Assembly (NCBI RefSeq): GCF_024464595.1
Contig: NZ_JANHAW010000002.1
Span: 868,001 to 932,000, forward strand
Source of the DNA: Halobellus litoreus
Lineage (GTDB): Archaea > Halobacteriota > Halobacteria > Halobacteriales > Haloferacaceae
Length of the DNA stretch: 64,000 nt
Direction: 5' to 3'
The notes beneath the pieces are model-generated. The model was not told the DNA's origin. It made no database searches and was given only the letters and a program-made list of their open reading frames with translations. The position numbers and the translations under genes are program-made. Positions 25,101 through 32,077 of this stretch are shown in pieces; the first letter of the stretch is position 1; every line of letters starts with the position of its first letter.

Positions 25101-25314
25101 GACGCCGACGGCGCAACCCGCGACGCCGAGCGGAGAGGCCGATTCCGGGGGGTCCGTACTCGATTCGACGCGGCGGTTCCTCGGTGGCGTGCTTGGAACC
25201 TTCGTCGACGACGCGGGCGAGGAGACGCTGCGAAGTCGGCTGTTTGGCTTCGACGTCCTCGTCTCGGCGGGCGCGTTGACGACGGTGGCGCTGTTCGTCT
25301 CCCGTCGACAGTGA
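22120..25314 (+). CDS. Large secreted cell-surface glycoprotein with AT-rich internal cassette
   Basis: The 1064-residue protein is exported and probably N-glycosylated. The ATG at 22120 gives a Sec signal peptide (hydrophobic core VLVTILTLGLLGG) likely cut after A34 (SVAA|EQGS). The mature chain is rich in beta-type Thr/Val/Asp repeats and Asn-X-Ser/Thr sequons. An EF-hand/dockerin-like calcium loop DVNGDNKITNSD lies at 101-112. The segment near residues 865-960 (GGTTNVAPGTEFELRIRS) resembles haloarchaeal BGTF/DUF7827 surface domains. A Gly-rich linker (residues about 968-985) and a Ser/Thr/Pro stretch precede a final hydrophobic helix ending SRRQ, which should anchor it; the usual PGF tripeptide is missing. 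Codons for residues about 67-213 are far more AT-rich than the rest, implying mosaic origin. Confidence 0.8.
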   Translation: MTGDSNRVRAAVLVTILTLGLLGGTGVFSASVAAEQGSISFGATTYAGGDTVTVVVDDADLSTAEDYVVNIESDTELQESILSEDIADGTRQVTTNHSVADVNGDNKITNSDFVYSNNLDGSGGISSISRNSDGTVNLELAFDSDEDDSIGYTRGETVNVSYSVDSRFEGSFKINESDSNGVLHITNGDTITGTYSDESENEDRTTTASIGDETTDEDPGPLTLGSVTQFTTANLAGTALTHSESVVEIPFSEDVSKASGESGALTLADNLTVTVDGADVTDRYTLDANGSTDGQVLLSSGTPVDPRSKMTVEIDAVNDSIDTETIEPGSVDVTVAGAAVGEDDGEASAYAGTTLALVTDDGSVDTNQTFAVEDGSGTVVFSGQTGAGSQVFAFDTAARDWSGNYTIETALEDGSVDRRLDVALPELDLTADVADRTVTTADPIEGTVDADAAGRVLEVVLRSDDDGSDVVERTDVTLGDDGTARFEFAATTVADAGPGSYTVEVVDAGSGATVESARIRVDDAEETSLSPSPPVVEDPAEELNASFRSPVVEEHAGDVAAFAVELDNTETAAVTVGSDANGFRANATVVDGNGDGTVGVRFNTAAAAGAETIPTDGGAVFGAIRENASGDEGTDAIRGAEFADGHNLAESIEPGNYSLAVRPGTDSNATVTDTGTLVVLPAAPTNLTTWVAPAGSAFSTRDVVAEAIDRHRLTRTAEVAVGDVVVHRVVVPGLAGEFARRPGTPTEAFFALSGAGDDSLYAFDVARVETSEGNLTGRTASSSDDGGRYVPDEGNASVVADPANDTYVIAYESTEAVGLRAGESRAAAFTVAAGWPYNGQSVENRTLTGEYELLDAGVSTVDDPIVVENATNQSIGGTTNVAPGTEFELRIRSANGTDRQLLKTKRAVVGPSGAWNVSVDFDTQRRGDRFTLTSAVDVIAPGDELLVDGVVGAVVPNASVVTSTNRMVGGGGGQGGGNGGSGGGAAAAADSASATPTAQPATPSGEADSGGSVLDSTRRFLGGVLGTFVDDAGEETLRSRLFGFDVLVSAGALTTVALFVSRRQ
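22320..22760 (+). other. AT-rich cassette inside the surface glycoprotein gene
   Basis: In one hand-counted 120-base piece (22441-22560) only 38 bases are G or C, about a third, while flanking coding DNA is visibly about two-thirds G+C. The reading frame is unbroken across both edges, and codons such as AGA, ATA and TTA appear only here. The encoded part (residues about 67-213) includes the EF-hand-like loop. Confidence 0.75.
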
Positions 25315-25447
25315 CGAGGTCGAGCGGGGTGGAACTGTCGGCGTTCGGGGAGCAATTCGTACGCGGTGCCACGCGAAACGATCACCCCCCGCAGATCGGT
25401 CTGTGAGGCCCGATTCGGGGACGGCGGCGCGCTCCCCTCGTCGTAAC

Positions 25448-25455
25448 GCCTAAGA
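25448..25455 (+). promoter_or_regulatory. TATA-like box before the HD-domain gene
   Basis: GCCTAAGA is centred about 28 bases before the ATG at 25480, which opens a short ORF. The true HD-protein start lies 64 bases further on. The box therefore predicts an mRNA that begins at the short ORF. Confidence 0.4.
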
Positions 25456-25479
25456 ACCGAAGAGCCATTCTATCGGGTA

Positions 25480-25554
25480 ATGAACTCGAACGCGAATGCG
25501 GACGTCGTGGGACCCCCCACCAACGGGGAACGGAGGTGGTCCCGTGGGCGTTGA
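25480..25554 (+). CDS. Possible 24-codon leaderless upstream ORF
   Basis: The ATG at 25480 starts MNSNANADVVGPPTNGERRW, followed by four more residues, and stops with TGA at 25552-25554, inside the HD gene and out of frame with it. A Shine-Dalgarno GGAGGT (25532-25537) embedded in it lies six bases before the HD gene GTG at 25544. Ribosomes translating this ORF would cover the main start, so it could couple or inhibit initiation. Confidence 0.35.
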   Translation: MNSNANADVVGPPTNGERRWSRGR

Positions 25555-26242
25555 AATCAAGGAGTCGACGGTCGACGGCGAGGAATTCGAGGAGATGAAG
25601 CGGTTCGTCCGCGACTACCTCGCCGCGAGCGTCGAGAGCGAAGACCACGGCGGTCGGATGCGGTGGTACCCCTGGCACAGCGCCGAGTACCGCTTCAATC
25701 ACATCCTGAACGTCGTCGACATCGCGACCCGGATCGCCGAGCGCGAGGGCGCGGACGTCGACGTCGTCCGCGTCGCCGCGCTCTTTCACGACATCTCGAA
25801 GCTCGAAGCCGACCAGGAGGTCCACGCCGAGGAGGGCGCACGCGTCGCGCGCGAGTACCTGGAGGCCCACGGCGACTTCCCGCAGTCGTTCGTCGAGCAG
25901 GTGTGTCAGGTCGTCGCCGACCACTCCTACCAGGGGCCGCTCGCGGACGTCTCTCTCGAGACCCAGAGCCTCATCGAGGCCGACATCCTCGACAAGGTCG
26001 GCGCGAACGGCACGGCGCTGATGCTGCTCCGGATGGGCTACGAGGCCCGGACGCACATGGACGCCGCCGAGATGGTCGAGCGCGTGCTCGAACGCGGCCA
26101 CGACGCCACGGAGCGGGTCAACTCCGACGCCGCAGAGAGCATCGCCCACAAGCGGCTCACGCGCGTCAAGTGGTTCCGCGAGTGGCTCGAAGCCGAAGTG
26201 CCGGAGATGGACCACGGGGTCGACGACGACCCCCAAACCTGA
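25544..26242 (+). CDS. HD domain phosphohydrolase
   Basis: The 232-residue protein has an HD-superfamily metal site. The first histidine lies in YRFNHILNVV, the doublet in ALFHDISKLE, and later ligands in VVADHSYQG and EADILDKVGANG. This arrangement resembles the YedJ/predicted HD hydrolases acting on nucleotides or phosphate esters; the substrate is unknown. I choose the GTG at 25544 because the protein then begins VGVEIKES and a GGAGGT Shine-Dalgarno stands six bases ahead. An ATG at 25496 in the same frame would add a Pro/Gly-rich 16-residue extension that looks like leader sequence. There is no clear partner gene. Confidence 0.85.
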   Translation: MGVEIKESTVDGEEFEEMKRFVRDYLAASVESEDHGGRMRWYPWHSAEYRFNHILNVVDIATRIAEREGADVDVVRVAALFHDISKLEADQEVHAEEGARVAREYLEAHGDFPQSFVEQVCQVVADHSYQGPLADVSLETQSLIEADILDKVGANGTALMLLRMGYEARTHMDAAEMVERVLERGHDATERVNSDAAESIAHKRLTRVKWFREWLEAEVPEMDHGVDDDPQT

Positions 26243-26354
26243 CGGAACGGACGCCCGACGGTGACGACGAACGGGGACGCGCCGGTCGGTCCGGATCCGC
26301 CGGGCCGCGGGCGACGCCGGAGTGACGGCGGCCACAGCCGCGGGCACGGAAAAC

Positions 26355-26363
26355 CTACTTATC
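26355..26363 (+). promoter_or_regulatory. TATA box of the small membrane protein gene
   Basis: CTACTTATC is centred 27 bases before the ATG at 26386, the usual spacing of a leaderless transcript. Confidence 0.5.
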
Positions 26364-26385
26364 GCTGTGGCCGAAATCGCGCGCT

Positions 26386-26820
26386 ATGCCCTCCGAGTTT
26401 CCACCACCGCTGTCCGACCGCGTCAAACTCGCCGCCGCCGTCGTCCTCCTCGTCACGTTCGTGTACAGTTTCGTCATCGCGGCACAGATCCTCCTGTGGT
26501 TCGTCCTCGTCGGGATCGCCGCCGGTATCTACATCGCCTGGCTGCTCGTCCTCGCGGTGTTCCGCCTGGTCGAGGCGGTCGAGCGCCTCGCCGCCGCGAA
26601 GGAGGACGAGGTCCGCGACCGACGGGAGATGGCCGGCATCGAGGCCGAGCGCGCGAGCCGGGAGCACGTCGCGGGTGCGGAACCCGATCCGGACGCGTCC
26701 GTCGGGGCGGCCAGTGGAGGGATCGGCCGCGACAGAGCCGGGGATGGAACCGAAGAGGAGCCTGAAAACGACGGCCCCGACGAAGAGCCTGACCGGGACG
26801 GCCCCGACGAGGAGCGCTGA
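26386..26820 (+). CDS. Small membrane protein with acidic tail (144 aa)
   Basis: The product has two adjacent hydrophobic segments at about residues 12-32 and 36-60. A charged helix (VEAVERLAAAKEDEVRDRREM) follows, then an extremely acidic low-complexity tail rich in D, E, G and P. No enzyme motif is present. Such proteins may scaffold at the cytoplasmic membrane face; the function is unknown. The diphthine-ammonia ligase gene follows after 39 bases and could be cotranscribed. Confidence 0.7.
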   Translation: MPSEFPPPLSDRVKLAAAVVLLVTFVYSFVIAAQILLWFVLVGIAAGIYIAWLLVLAVFRLVEAVERLAAAKEDEVRDRREMAGIEAERASREHVAGAEPDPDASVGAASGGIGRDRAGDGTEEEPENDGPDEEPDRDGPDEER

Positions 26821-26859
26821 ACCGGTGTCCGTTTGTACGCCGGCGACGAAGCGGGAGCA

Positions 26860-27585
26860 ATGACCGACTCCGGATCCTGGGTGAGCCTCTTCTCCGGCGG
26901 CAAGGACTCCTCGTGGGCGCTCTATCGCGCGCTTGCGGAGGGACTGAACGTCTCGCACCTCCTGACGGTTCATCCCGGCGAGGACTCGTATATGTACCAC
27001 GTCCCCGAGACGCGGCTGGCCGGCCTCGCGGCCGAGAGCATCGGCATCGACCTCGTGGAGGTCGATCCGGGCGATCTCGACGCCGCCGACGTCGACGACG
27101 CGGGCGCGCAGGGCGATAGAGAGTTGGAACCGCTCGAAGCCGCGCTCGTCGAACTCGACGCTGGCCTCGACGGCGACCTGGCAGGCGTCACGGCCGGCGC
27201 CGTCGAGAGCGAGTTCCAGACCTCGCGGATTCGCGGGATGTGCGACCGCCTGGGCATCGATCTCTTCGCGCCGCTGTGGCAGCGCGATCCACGGGAATTG
27301 GCCGACGAGATGCTCGACGCCGGCTTCGAGATCCGGATCGTCCAGGTGGCCGCGCGCGGCCTCGACGAGTCGTGGCTGGGTCGGACGCTCGACGCCGACG
27401 CGCTCGCGGAACTGACAGCGCTCAACGAAGAGTACGGCGTGCACGTCCTCGGCGAGGGCGGCGAGTTCGAGACGCTCGTCACCGACGGGCCGCACATGGA
27501 CCGCCCGATCGAACTGGAGTACGAGACGGTGTGGGAGGGGACGCGCGGACATATCCGCGTGACGGACGCACGGCTCGGGGAGTGA
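26860..27585 (+). CDS. dph6: Diphthine--ammonia ligase
   Basis: The 241-residue protein catalyses the last, ATP-dependent amidation of diphthine to diphthamide on elongation factor aEF2. It begins with the PP-loop SLFSGGKDSSWAL and carries the family signature EGGEFETLVTDGP near residue 195, together with HVLGEG. Size and motifs match archaeal Dph6. The ATG at 26860 follows a GGGAG ribosome-binding sequence; an upstream reading from 26833 lacks support. No other diphthamide gene is nearby. Confidence 0.9.
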   Translation: MTDSGSWVSLFSGGKDSSWALYRALAEGLNVSHLLTVHPGEDSYMYHVPETRLAGLAAESIGIDLVEVDPGDLDAADVDDAGAQGDRELEPLEAALVELDAGLDGDLAGVTAGAVESEFQTSRIRGMCDRLGIDLFAPLWQRDPRELADEMLDAGFEIRIVQVAARGLDESWLGRTLDADALAELTALNEEYGVHVLGEGGEFETLVTDGPHMDRPIELEYETVWEGTRGHIRVTDARLGE

Positions 27586-27680
27586 CGCTCGTCGGCGAGA
27601 GCGACGGCAGCGAGCTCAGGAGCTCGGGAATTCGGGAGTTCGGAAACCCCGAATGAAGGCGTTTCAAACTCCACCCGGCC

Positions 27681-27690
27681 GACTATACCG
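27681..27690 (+). promoter_or_regulatory. TATA box of the cupin gene
   Basis: GACTATACCG is centred about 26 bases before the ATG at 27711, consistent with a leaderless transcript. Confidence 0.45.
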
Positions 27691-27710
27691 ATCTGTATCG
27701 AAGTAGCGGT

Positions 27711-28106
27711 ATGGACGCCGATTACAGCGTCGTCGACCCCGAAACGATCGAGGCCGAACGGTTCCCCGAATCCGGGAATCTCCACCGGAAGCTCACCGAC
27801 GCGCTGGGCTGCACCGAGATGCGCGTGAACACGGTCACGCTCGAACCGGGGGAGGAGACGACTCCGCACGCCCACGAACGGCAGGAAGAGGTGTACGTGG
27901 CCCTCGACGGCGGATCGGTCGAAGTCGACGGGGAGAGCTACGACGTCGCGCCGGGCGGCGTCGTCCGCATCGGTCCGGAGCCGACCCGGAGCGTCCGCAA
28001 CGAGAGCGACGACGCCGCGCAGACGTGGGTGATGTTCGGTGCGCCGCCGCTGGGCACGGTCGACGATTTCGGCGAGTACACGGTGCCCGACGACGGACGG
28101 GAGTAA
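27711..28106 (+). CDS. Cupin domain protein
   Basis: The 131-residue protein has a single cupin beta-barrel. The metal-ligand histidines lie in TTPHAHERQEEVYVAL (residues about 52-67), with the usual glutamate after them. The second motif PGGVVRIGPEPTRSVRN has lost its histidine. It may bind a metal or a small sugar or organic acid; no reaction can be assigned. The gene is convergent with the nucleotidyltransferase gene, 53 bases away. Confidence 0.82.
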   Translation: MDADYSVVDPETIEAERFPESGNLHRKLTDALGCTEMRVNTVTLEPGEETTPHAHERQEEVYVALDGGSVEVDGESYDVAPGGVVRIGPEPTRSVRNESDDAAQTWVMFGAPPLGTVDDFGEYTVPDDGRE

Positions 28107-28159
28107 CGGGTCCGGATCGCCGGAAGAGAAACTTCGGTCGAGTGGCGACGCGCGGCGCG

Positions 28160-29119
28160 CTATTCGAGATGCGAGTGCGCGCCGATCAGCGCGTTCGAGA
28201 GGTCGAGGTTCTCGATGTGGGTGTCCTTATCGACGATGGTGTTCCGGATGTCGGCGTCGCGGATGACGGCGTCCGAGAAGACGACCGACCGTTCGAGGCG
28301 GGAGTCCGTCACCGACGCGCCGGCCATCACGTGGACGTTGGCCCCGAGTTCGGAGTTCTCGACGGTGGCGTCGTCGTGGACGTACGTCTCGCCGCCGAGG
28401 TGCCACGACACCGCCTCGAGGTAGCTCTCCGGCGTCCCGATGTCGAACCACGCGCCGTCGAACGTGAACGCCTTGACCGTCCCGTGCTCCTGGAGCCACT
28501 TCAGGAACCACCCGGGCTCGTCGGGGTTGTTGCCGTCCGCGAGGTAGGTCTCGAAGTCCGGGAGGGTCTCGGCGGGGAACGCGTAGCAGGCGATGGAGAC
28601 GAGCGTGCTCTGGGGGTCGTCGGGCTTCTCCTGGAAGTCGATCACGCGGTCGCCATCCAACTGGACGAGCCCGTAGGACTTCGCCCGCTCCTTCGAGCCA
28701 ACGTCGTAGGCGGCGAGACACGGAGTCCCGCTCGACTCGAAGAAGTCGACGAACTCCGAGACGTCGAAGGAGAGGAGATTGTCGCCGGCGATGACCACGA
28801 GGTCGTCCTCGACGCCCTCGCGCTCGATGAGCTGGGCGAGCGCGCCGACGACGCCGAACTTCTCGTCCTCCGCGACGGTCTCCTCGACCGACACCGTCGG
28901 TTTCTCGTAGGGGGCGTCCGCGAGGAACGCCTCGAAATCGTCGGCGAAGCGCTCGTTGGTGCTCACGAACACCTCGTCGATTCGGTCGTCGGTCTCGAGG
29001 TCGTCGAAGATGATGTCGATGACGGTGCCGTCGCCGACCGGGAGAAACATCTTCGGCCGGTCTTTGGTGATCGGCCACATACGCGTCGCGTACCCGCCTG
29101 CGAGGACGACAGCCTTCAT
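28160..29119 (-). CDS. Sugar-phosphate nucleotidyltransferase
   Basis: The 319-residue protein has an N-terminal NDP-sugar pyrophosphorylase domain beginning KAVVLAGGYATRMWPITKDR (signature GGxxTRxxPxTxxxPK). VIAGDNL supplies the metal-binding aspartate, FDIGTPESYLEA follows, and the C-terminal part is a left-handed beta-helix of short hexapeptide turns (residues about 240-319). Such enzymes form UDP- or dTDP-glucose or related nucleotide sugars for surface glycan and glycoprotein synthesis. The exact nucleotide and sugar cannot be told. The ATG at 29119 is the conserved start; further in-frame sequence upstream is not conserved in composition. Confidence 0.88.
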   Translation of the reverse strand: MKAVVLAGGYATRMWPITKDRPKMFLPVGDGTVIDIIFDDLETDDRIDEVFVSTNERFADDFEAFLADAPYEKPTVSVEETVAEDEKFGVVGALAQLIEREGVEDDLVVIAGDNLLSFDVSEFVDFFESSGTPCLAAYDVGSKERAKSYGLVQLDGDRVIDFQEKPDDPQSTLVSIACYAFPAETLPDFETYLADGNNPDEPGWFLKWLQEHGTVKAFTFDGAWFDIGTPESYLEAVSWHLGGETYVHDDATVENSELGANVHVMAGASVTDSRLERSVVFSDAVIRDADIRNTIVDKDTHIENLDLSNALIGAHSHLE

Positions 29120-29274
29120 ATCTGAACTCTCTGTCCGGAGTGTCAAGTGTGTTTCCCAAGGCACCGAGACGGGGTCCAGCGACGTCGAGGCGGTTCCGTT
29201 TCGGCGGTCGAGTGCCGGGGACCGTATTCGGTTGGCCGCGTCGAACGCGACCGAGAGTCGCGGTCGAGGCCCAC

Positions 29275-29285
29275 AGTATATATCC
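29275..29285 (+). promoter_or_regulatory. TATA box of the small regulator gene
   Basis: AGTATATATCC is centred about 26 bases before the ATG at 29306. It is a strong match to the haloarchaeal promoter and predicts a leaderless mRNA. Confidence 0.6.
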
Positions 29286-29305
29286 GTCGCACCCCTTCGA
29301 CGAGT

Positions 29306-29608
29306 ATGGTCGAACCGGGCGAGGAGGCGACGACACGGCAACTGATCGCGGACACGCTTCGGACGGGGCCGCACGATGCGCCCGAACTCTCGACTGCGGT
29401 GGGGATTCCGAAATCCGCCGTCTACCGGCACGTCGAACACGTCGCGCAGACGATCGGAAGCGCCGACTCCGACGAGCAGTTCCTGGTCGCGCCGCCAGAG
29501 TGCCGCGCGTGCGGCTTCGACGGCTTCGACGACGCGCTGAACGACCCCTCGCGGTGTCCGGAGTGCCGCTCGGAGCGGGTCGCCGAACCGCAGTTCCTGA
29601 TCGAGTGA
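29306..29608 (+). CDS. Small HTH plus zinc-ribbon transcriptional regulator
   Basis: The 100-residue protein has a helix-turn-helix at about residues 12-48 (LSTAVGIPKSAVYRHVEHVA). A zinc ribbon follows, with CRAC and CPEC cysteine pairs in PECRACGFDGF and SRCPECRSERV. The pattern is that of a family of short haloarchaeal regulators of unknown target. It is divergent from the nucleotidyltransferase gene with a shared 186-base promoter region, so that gene is the natural candidate target. Confidence 0.8.
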   Translation: MVEPGEEATTRQLIADTLRTGPHDAPELSTAVGIPKSAVYRHVEHVAQTIGSADSDEQFLVAPPECRACGFDGFDDALNDPSRCPECRSERVAEPQFLIE

Positions 29609-29744
29609 CCGGCGGGCGGACCCGCGCCGGCCGCCTGCGGGTCACCGTCGAGGCGGCCGTTCGGCGCGTCCGCCTCGGAACCGGAGCGCCGCTCTCGTAG
29701 TGAGTCCGCGGCGCTTGCAGAGCCCGGTGTCTCGGCGGTTCCCC

Positions 29745-31055
29745 TCACACCTCCTGCCGCGGGTCGAGCGCGTCTCTGAGGGCGTCGCCGAGGAAGTTGA
29801 ACGCCAGGATCGTCGCGAACAGGAACAGCCCGGGGACCGTCGAGATCCACCACGCGGTCCCGAGGTCGCCGCGGCCCGCGGCGATCGTCTGCCCCCACGA
29901 GGGGAGCGTCACGTCGCCGAGACCGATGAACGACAGCGCCGCCTCCGAGAGGACGAGGAACGGAATGTTCAGCGTCGCCGCGGTGACGATCGAGTTCGAG
30001 ACGTTCGGGACGACGTGCCGACGGATCACCGACAGCGACGAGGCACCCGAGATCCGCGCCGCGTCGACGTAACCCTCTTCCCGGCGCTGGAGCGCCTCGC
30101 TGCGGACGATTCGGGCGATTCCTCCCCAGCCGGTCACGCCGAAGATCAGGATCAACACGAACAGGCTCCCGCCGAAGAGGTACGCGAGAAACAGGAACAG
30201 GAAGAACGTCGGGAAGGTCTGCTGAACGTCGACGTAGCGCATCAGGGCCTCGTCGACCCATCCGCCGGTGTAGGCGGCCGTCGTCCCCACGGCCGTCGCG
30301 ATCGTGATCGAGATCAGCGTCGCGATCAGTCCGACCTGCATACTGACGCGCATTCCGTAGATCGCGAGCGTCAGGAGTCCCCTCCCGTTTCCCGTCGTTC
30401 CGAGCGGATACGTCCAGGTGCCGCGACACCGACCCTCGACGACGGGACCGACGCATTCGGTGGGGACCGAGGCGTCGACGCTCAGGAAGACGGGCGGCTG
30501 GTACGCGGCCGCGACGTCGAGCGACGGCTGGTCGATGACGACCGTCCCGACGGTTCCGAGCGCGAAGATCGCGAGGAGATACCAGAGGCTGAGCACCGCG
30601 GGCGTGTGCCGCCGGAACCGCCGCCAGTAGTGCGCGGTCAGTCGCCGGTTCCGCGCCAGCGGCGCGAGCGAGAAGCCGGCGACCAGCAGCGTCGCGACGA
30701 ACAGCCAGTCGACGGCGGTCACGTCCCAGACGAGGCTCGCGCCGGCCGCGCGCCACGGAACGCCCGCGTCGAAGGCGACCGTCGGGTCCGCGCCGGCGAC
30801 GACCAGGTCGTAGGCGAGTGCGAGCGCGTAGAGGCCGACAGCGACGCCCGCAGCGAGTCGAGTCCGCGTGACGCCGCCGGTGTCCTCGCCGATCGCGTCC
30901 CAGTCGACGTCTTCGAAGCGTTCGCGACGTGGGTCGTCGGGGTCCGCGGAGCGTTCGCGTCCCGAGTCGTCTGACTCCGAGGAGCGTTCGCGACCTGAGT
31001 CGTCGGTGCCCCGCGAGTCGTCTCCGTCGAAGCGGTCGACGCCGTCGTCACTCAT
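29745..31055 (-). CDS. ABC transporter permease, peptide/nickel type (DppC-like)
   Basis: The 436-residue protein is the second permease of a peptide/nickel-type importer. It has an acidic cytoplasmic N-terminal tail of about 60 residues containing two near-repeats of DDSGRERS. Six or so membrane segments follow, with the binding-protein-dependent transport signature in YVDAARISGASSLSVIRRHV (EAA loop). Its start overlaps the stop of the partner permease (ATGA at 31052), so the two are cotranslated. No ATPase gene lies downstream; the next gene is convergent. Confidence 0.9.
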   Translation of the reverse strand: MSDDGVDRFDGDDSRGTDDSGRERSSESDDSGRERSADPDDPRRERFEDVDWDAIGEDTGGVTRTRLAAGVAVGLYALALAYDLVVAGADPTVAFDAGVPWRAAGASLVWDVTAVDWLFVATLLVAGFSLAPLARNRRLTAHYWRRFRRHTPAVLSLWYLLAIFALGTVGTVVIDQPSLDVAAAYQPPVFLSVDASVPTECVGPVVEGRCRGTWTYPLGTTGNGRGLLTLAIYGMRVSMQVGLIATLISITIATAVGTTAAYTGGWVDEALMRYVDVQQTFPTFFLFLFLAYLFGGSLFVLILIFGVTGWGGIARIVRSEALQRREEGYVDAARISGASSLSVIRRHVVPNVSNSIVTAATLNIPFLVLSEAALSFIGLGDVTLPSWGQTIAAGRGDLGTAWWISTVPGLFLFATILAFNFLGDALRDALDPRQEV

Positions 31056-32038
31056 CGGCGATCACCGTACTCGATGCGCGGGTCGAGGACCGCGTACGCG
31101 AGGTCCTGCAGGAGGTTGCCGATCACCGCGACGAACACCGGAACGAGGGTCGTGCCGAGCACGAGGGCGGTGTCCTGCCGCCGGATGGCTTCGAGGCTGA
31201 GTCGGCCGAGACCGGGGATGCCGAAGACGACCTCCACGAGGTACGACGCCGAGAGCACCACGCCGAGGAGGTCGCCGACGAGGATCGTCGAGAGCGGCAC
31301 GAGCGTCGGCCTGAGGACGTGGCGCGTGAGAACCCGCCACTCGTGTGCCCCCTTCGCTCGCGCGGTCTTGACGAACGCCGCGCGGACGTACTCCAGCGCC
31401 TCGGCGCGGGCGTAGCGCATCGTGCTCGCGATCGCGCTCGTCGCGAGGACGAAGACCGGGAGCGCCAGTTGTCGGGCGTTCGCCAGCGAGAACGTCCGCG
31501 TGCGGGCCAGTTCCGCGTCGAACAGGACGGGAACCCAGCCGAGGTAGACCGCGAAGAGCAGGAGCAACACGATCCCGAACCAGAAGTTGGGGATGCTGAC
31601 GCCGAAGAACGCGACGAACGTGGCCGCGTAGTCGGCTTTCGTGTACTGATTGAACGCCGAGTACAGGCCGATCGCGATGCCGAGCGTCGTCGAGACGAGG
31701 ACCGCGGGAACGGTGTACATCAGCGAGTAGGGGAGCGCCGTCAGGATCGCCTCGGCGACCGGCTGTGATCGGGTGTCCGACCAGCCCCAGTCACCGCTCG
31801 CGAGGTTCGCGAGGTATTCGAGGTAGCGCTCCCACAGCGGTCCGTCGAGGCCTCGCCGCCGGGCGTACGCGTCCGCGGCGGCCTCGGCGCTCTCACCGCT
31901 CGCGGCCGCCCGGAACTGCACTCGGGCCAACTGCGAGTCGGGGGCGAGTTCGAGGAGGACGAACGTGATCGTCAGGATCAGGAGGGCGACGACGCCCGCC
32001 CACGCGATCCGACGCGCGGTGTACCGTTTCAGTCCCAT
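31052..32038 (-). CDS. ABC transporter permease, peptide/nickel type (DppB-like)
   Basis: The 328-residue membrane protein has about six transmembrane segments and the EAA loop VKTARAKGAHEWRVLTRHVL, which contacts the ATPase. The start MGLKRYTARRIAWAG is the usual beginning of DppB-type subunits. It pairs with the following permease and the preceding binding protein in a three-gene operon. A cognate ATPase is required for transport and must be encoded elsewhere or shared. Confidence 0.92.
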   Translation of the reverse strand: MGLKRYTARRIAWAGVVALLILTITFVLLELAPDSQLARVQFRAAASGESAEAAADAYARRRGLDGPLWERYLEYLANLASGDWGWSDTRSQPVAEAILTALPYSLMYTVPAVLVSTTLGIAIGLYSAFNQYTKADYAATFVAFFGVSIPNFWFGIVLLLLFAVYLGWVPVLFDAELARTRTFSLANARQLALPVFVLATSAIASTMRYARAEALEYVRAAFVKTARAKGAHEWRVLTRHVLRPTLVPLSTILVGDLLGVVLSASYLVEVVFGIPGLGRLSLEAIRRQDTALVLGTTLVPVFVAVIGNLLQDLAYAVLDPRIEYGDRR

Positions 32039-32077
32039 CTGTGATTCGCTCTCGGTCCGGTGTCTGCTGCGCTCAGT

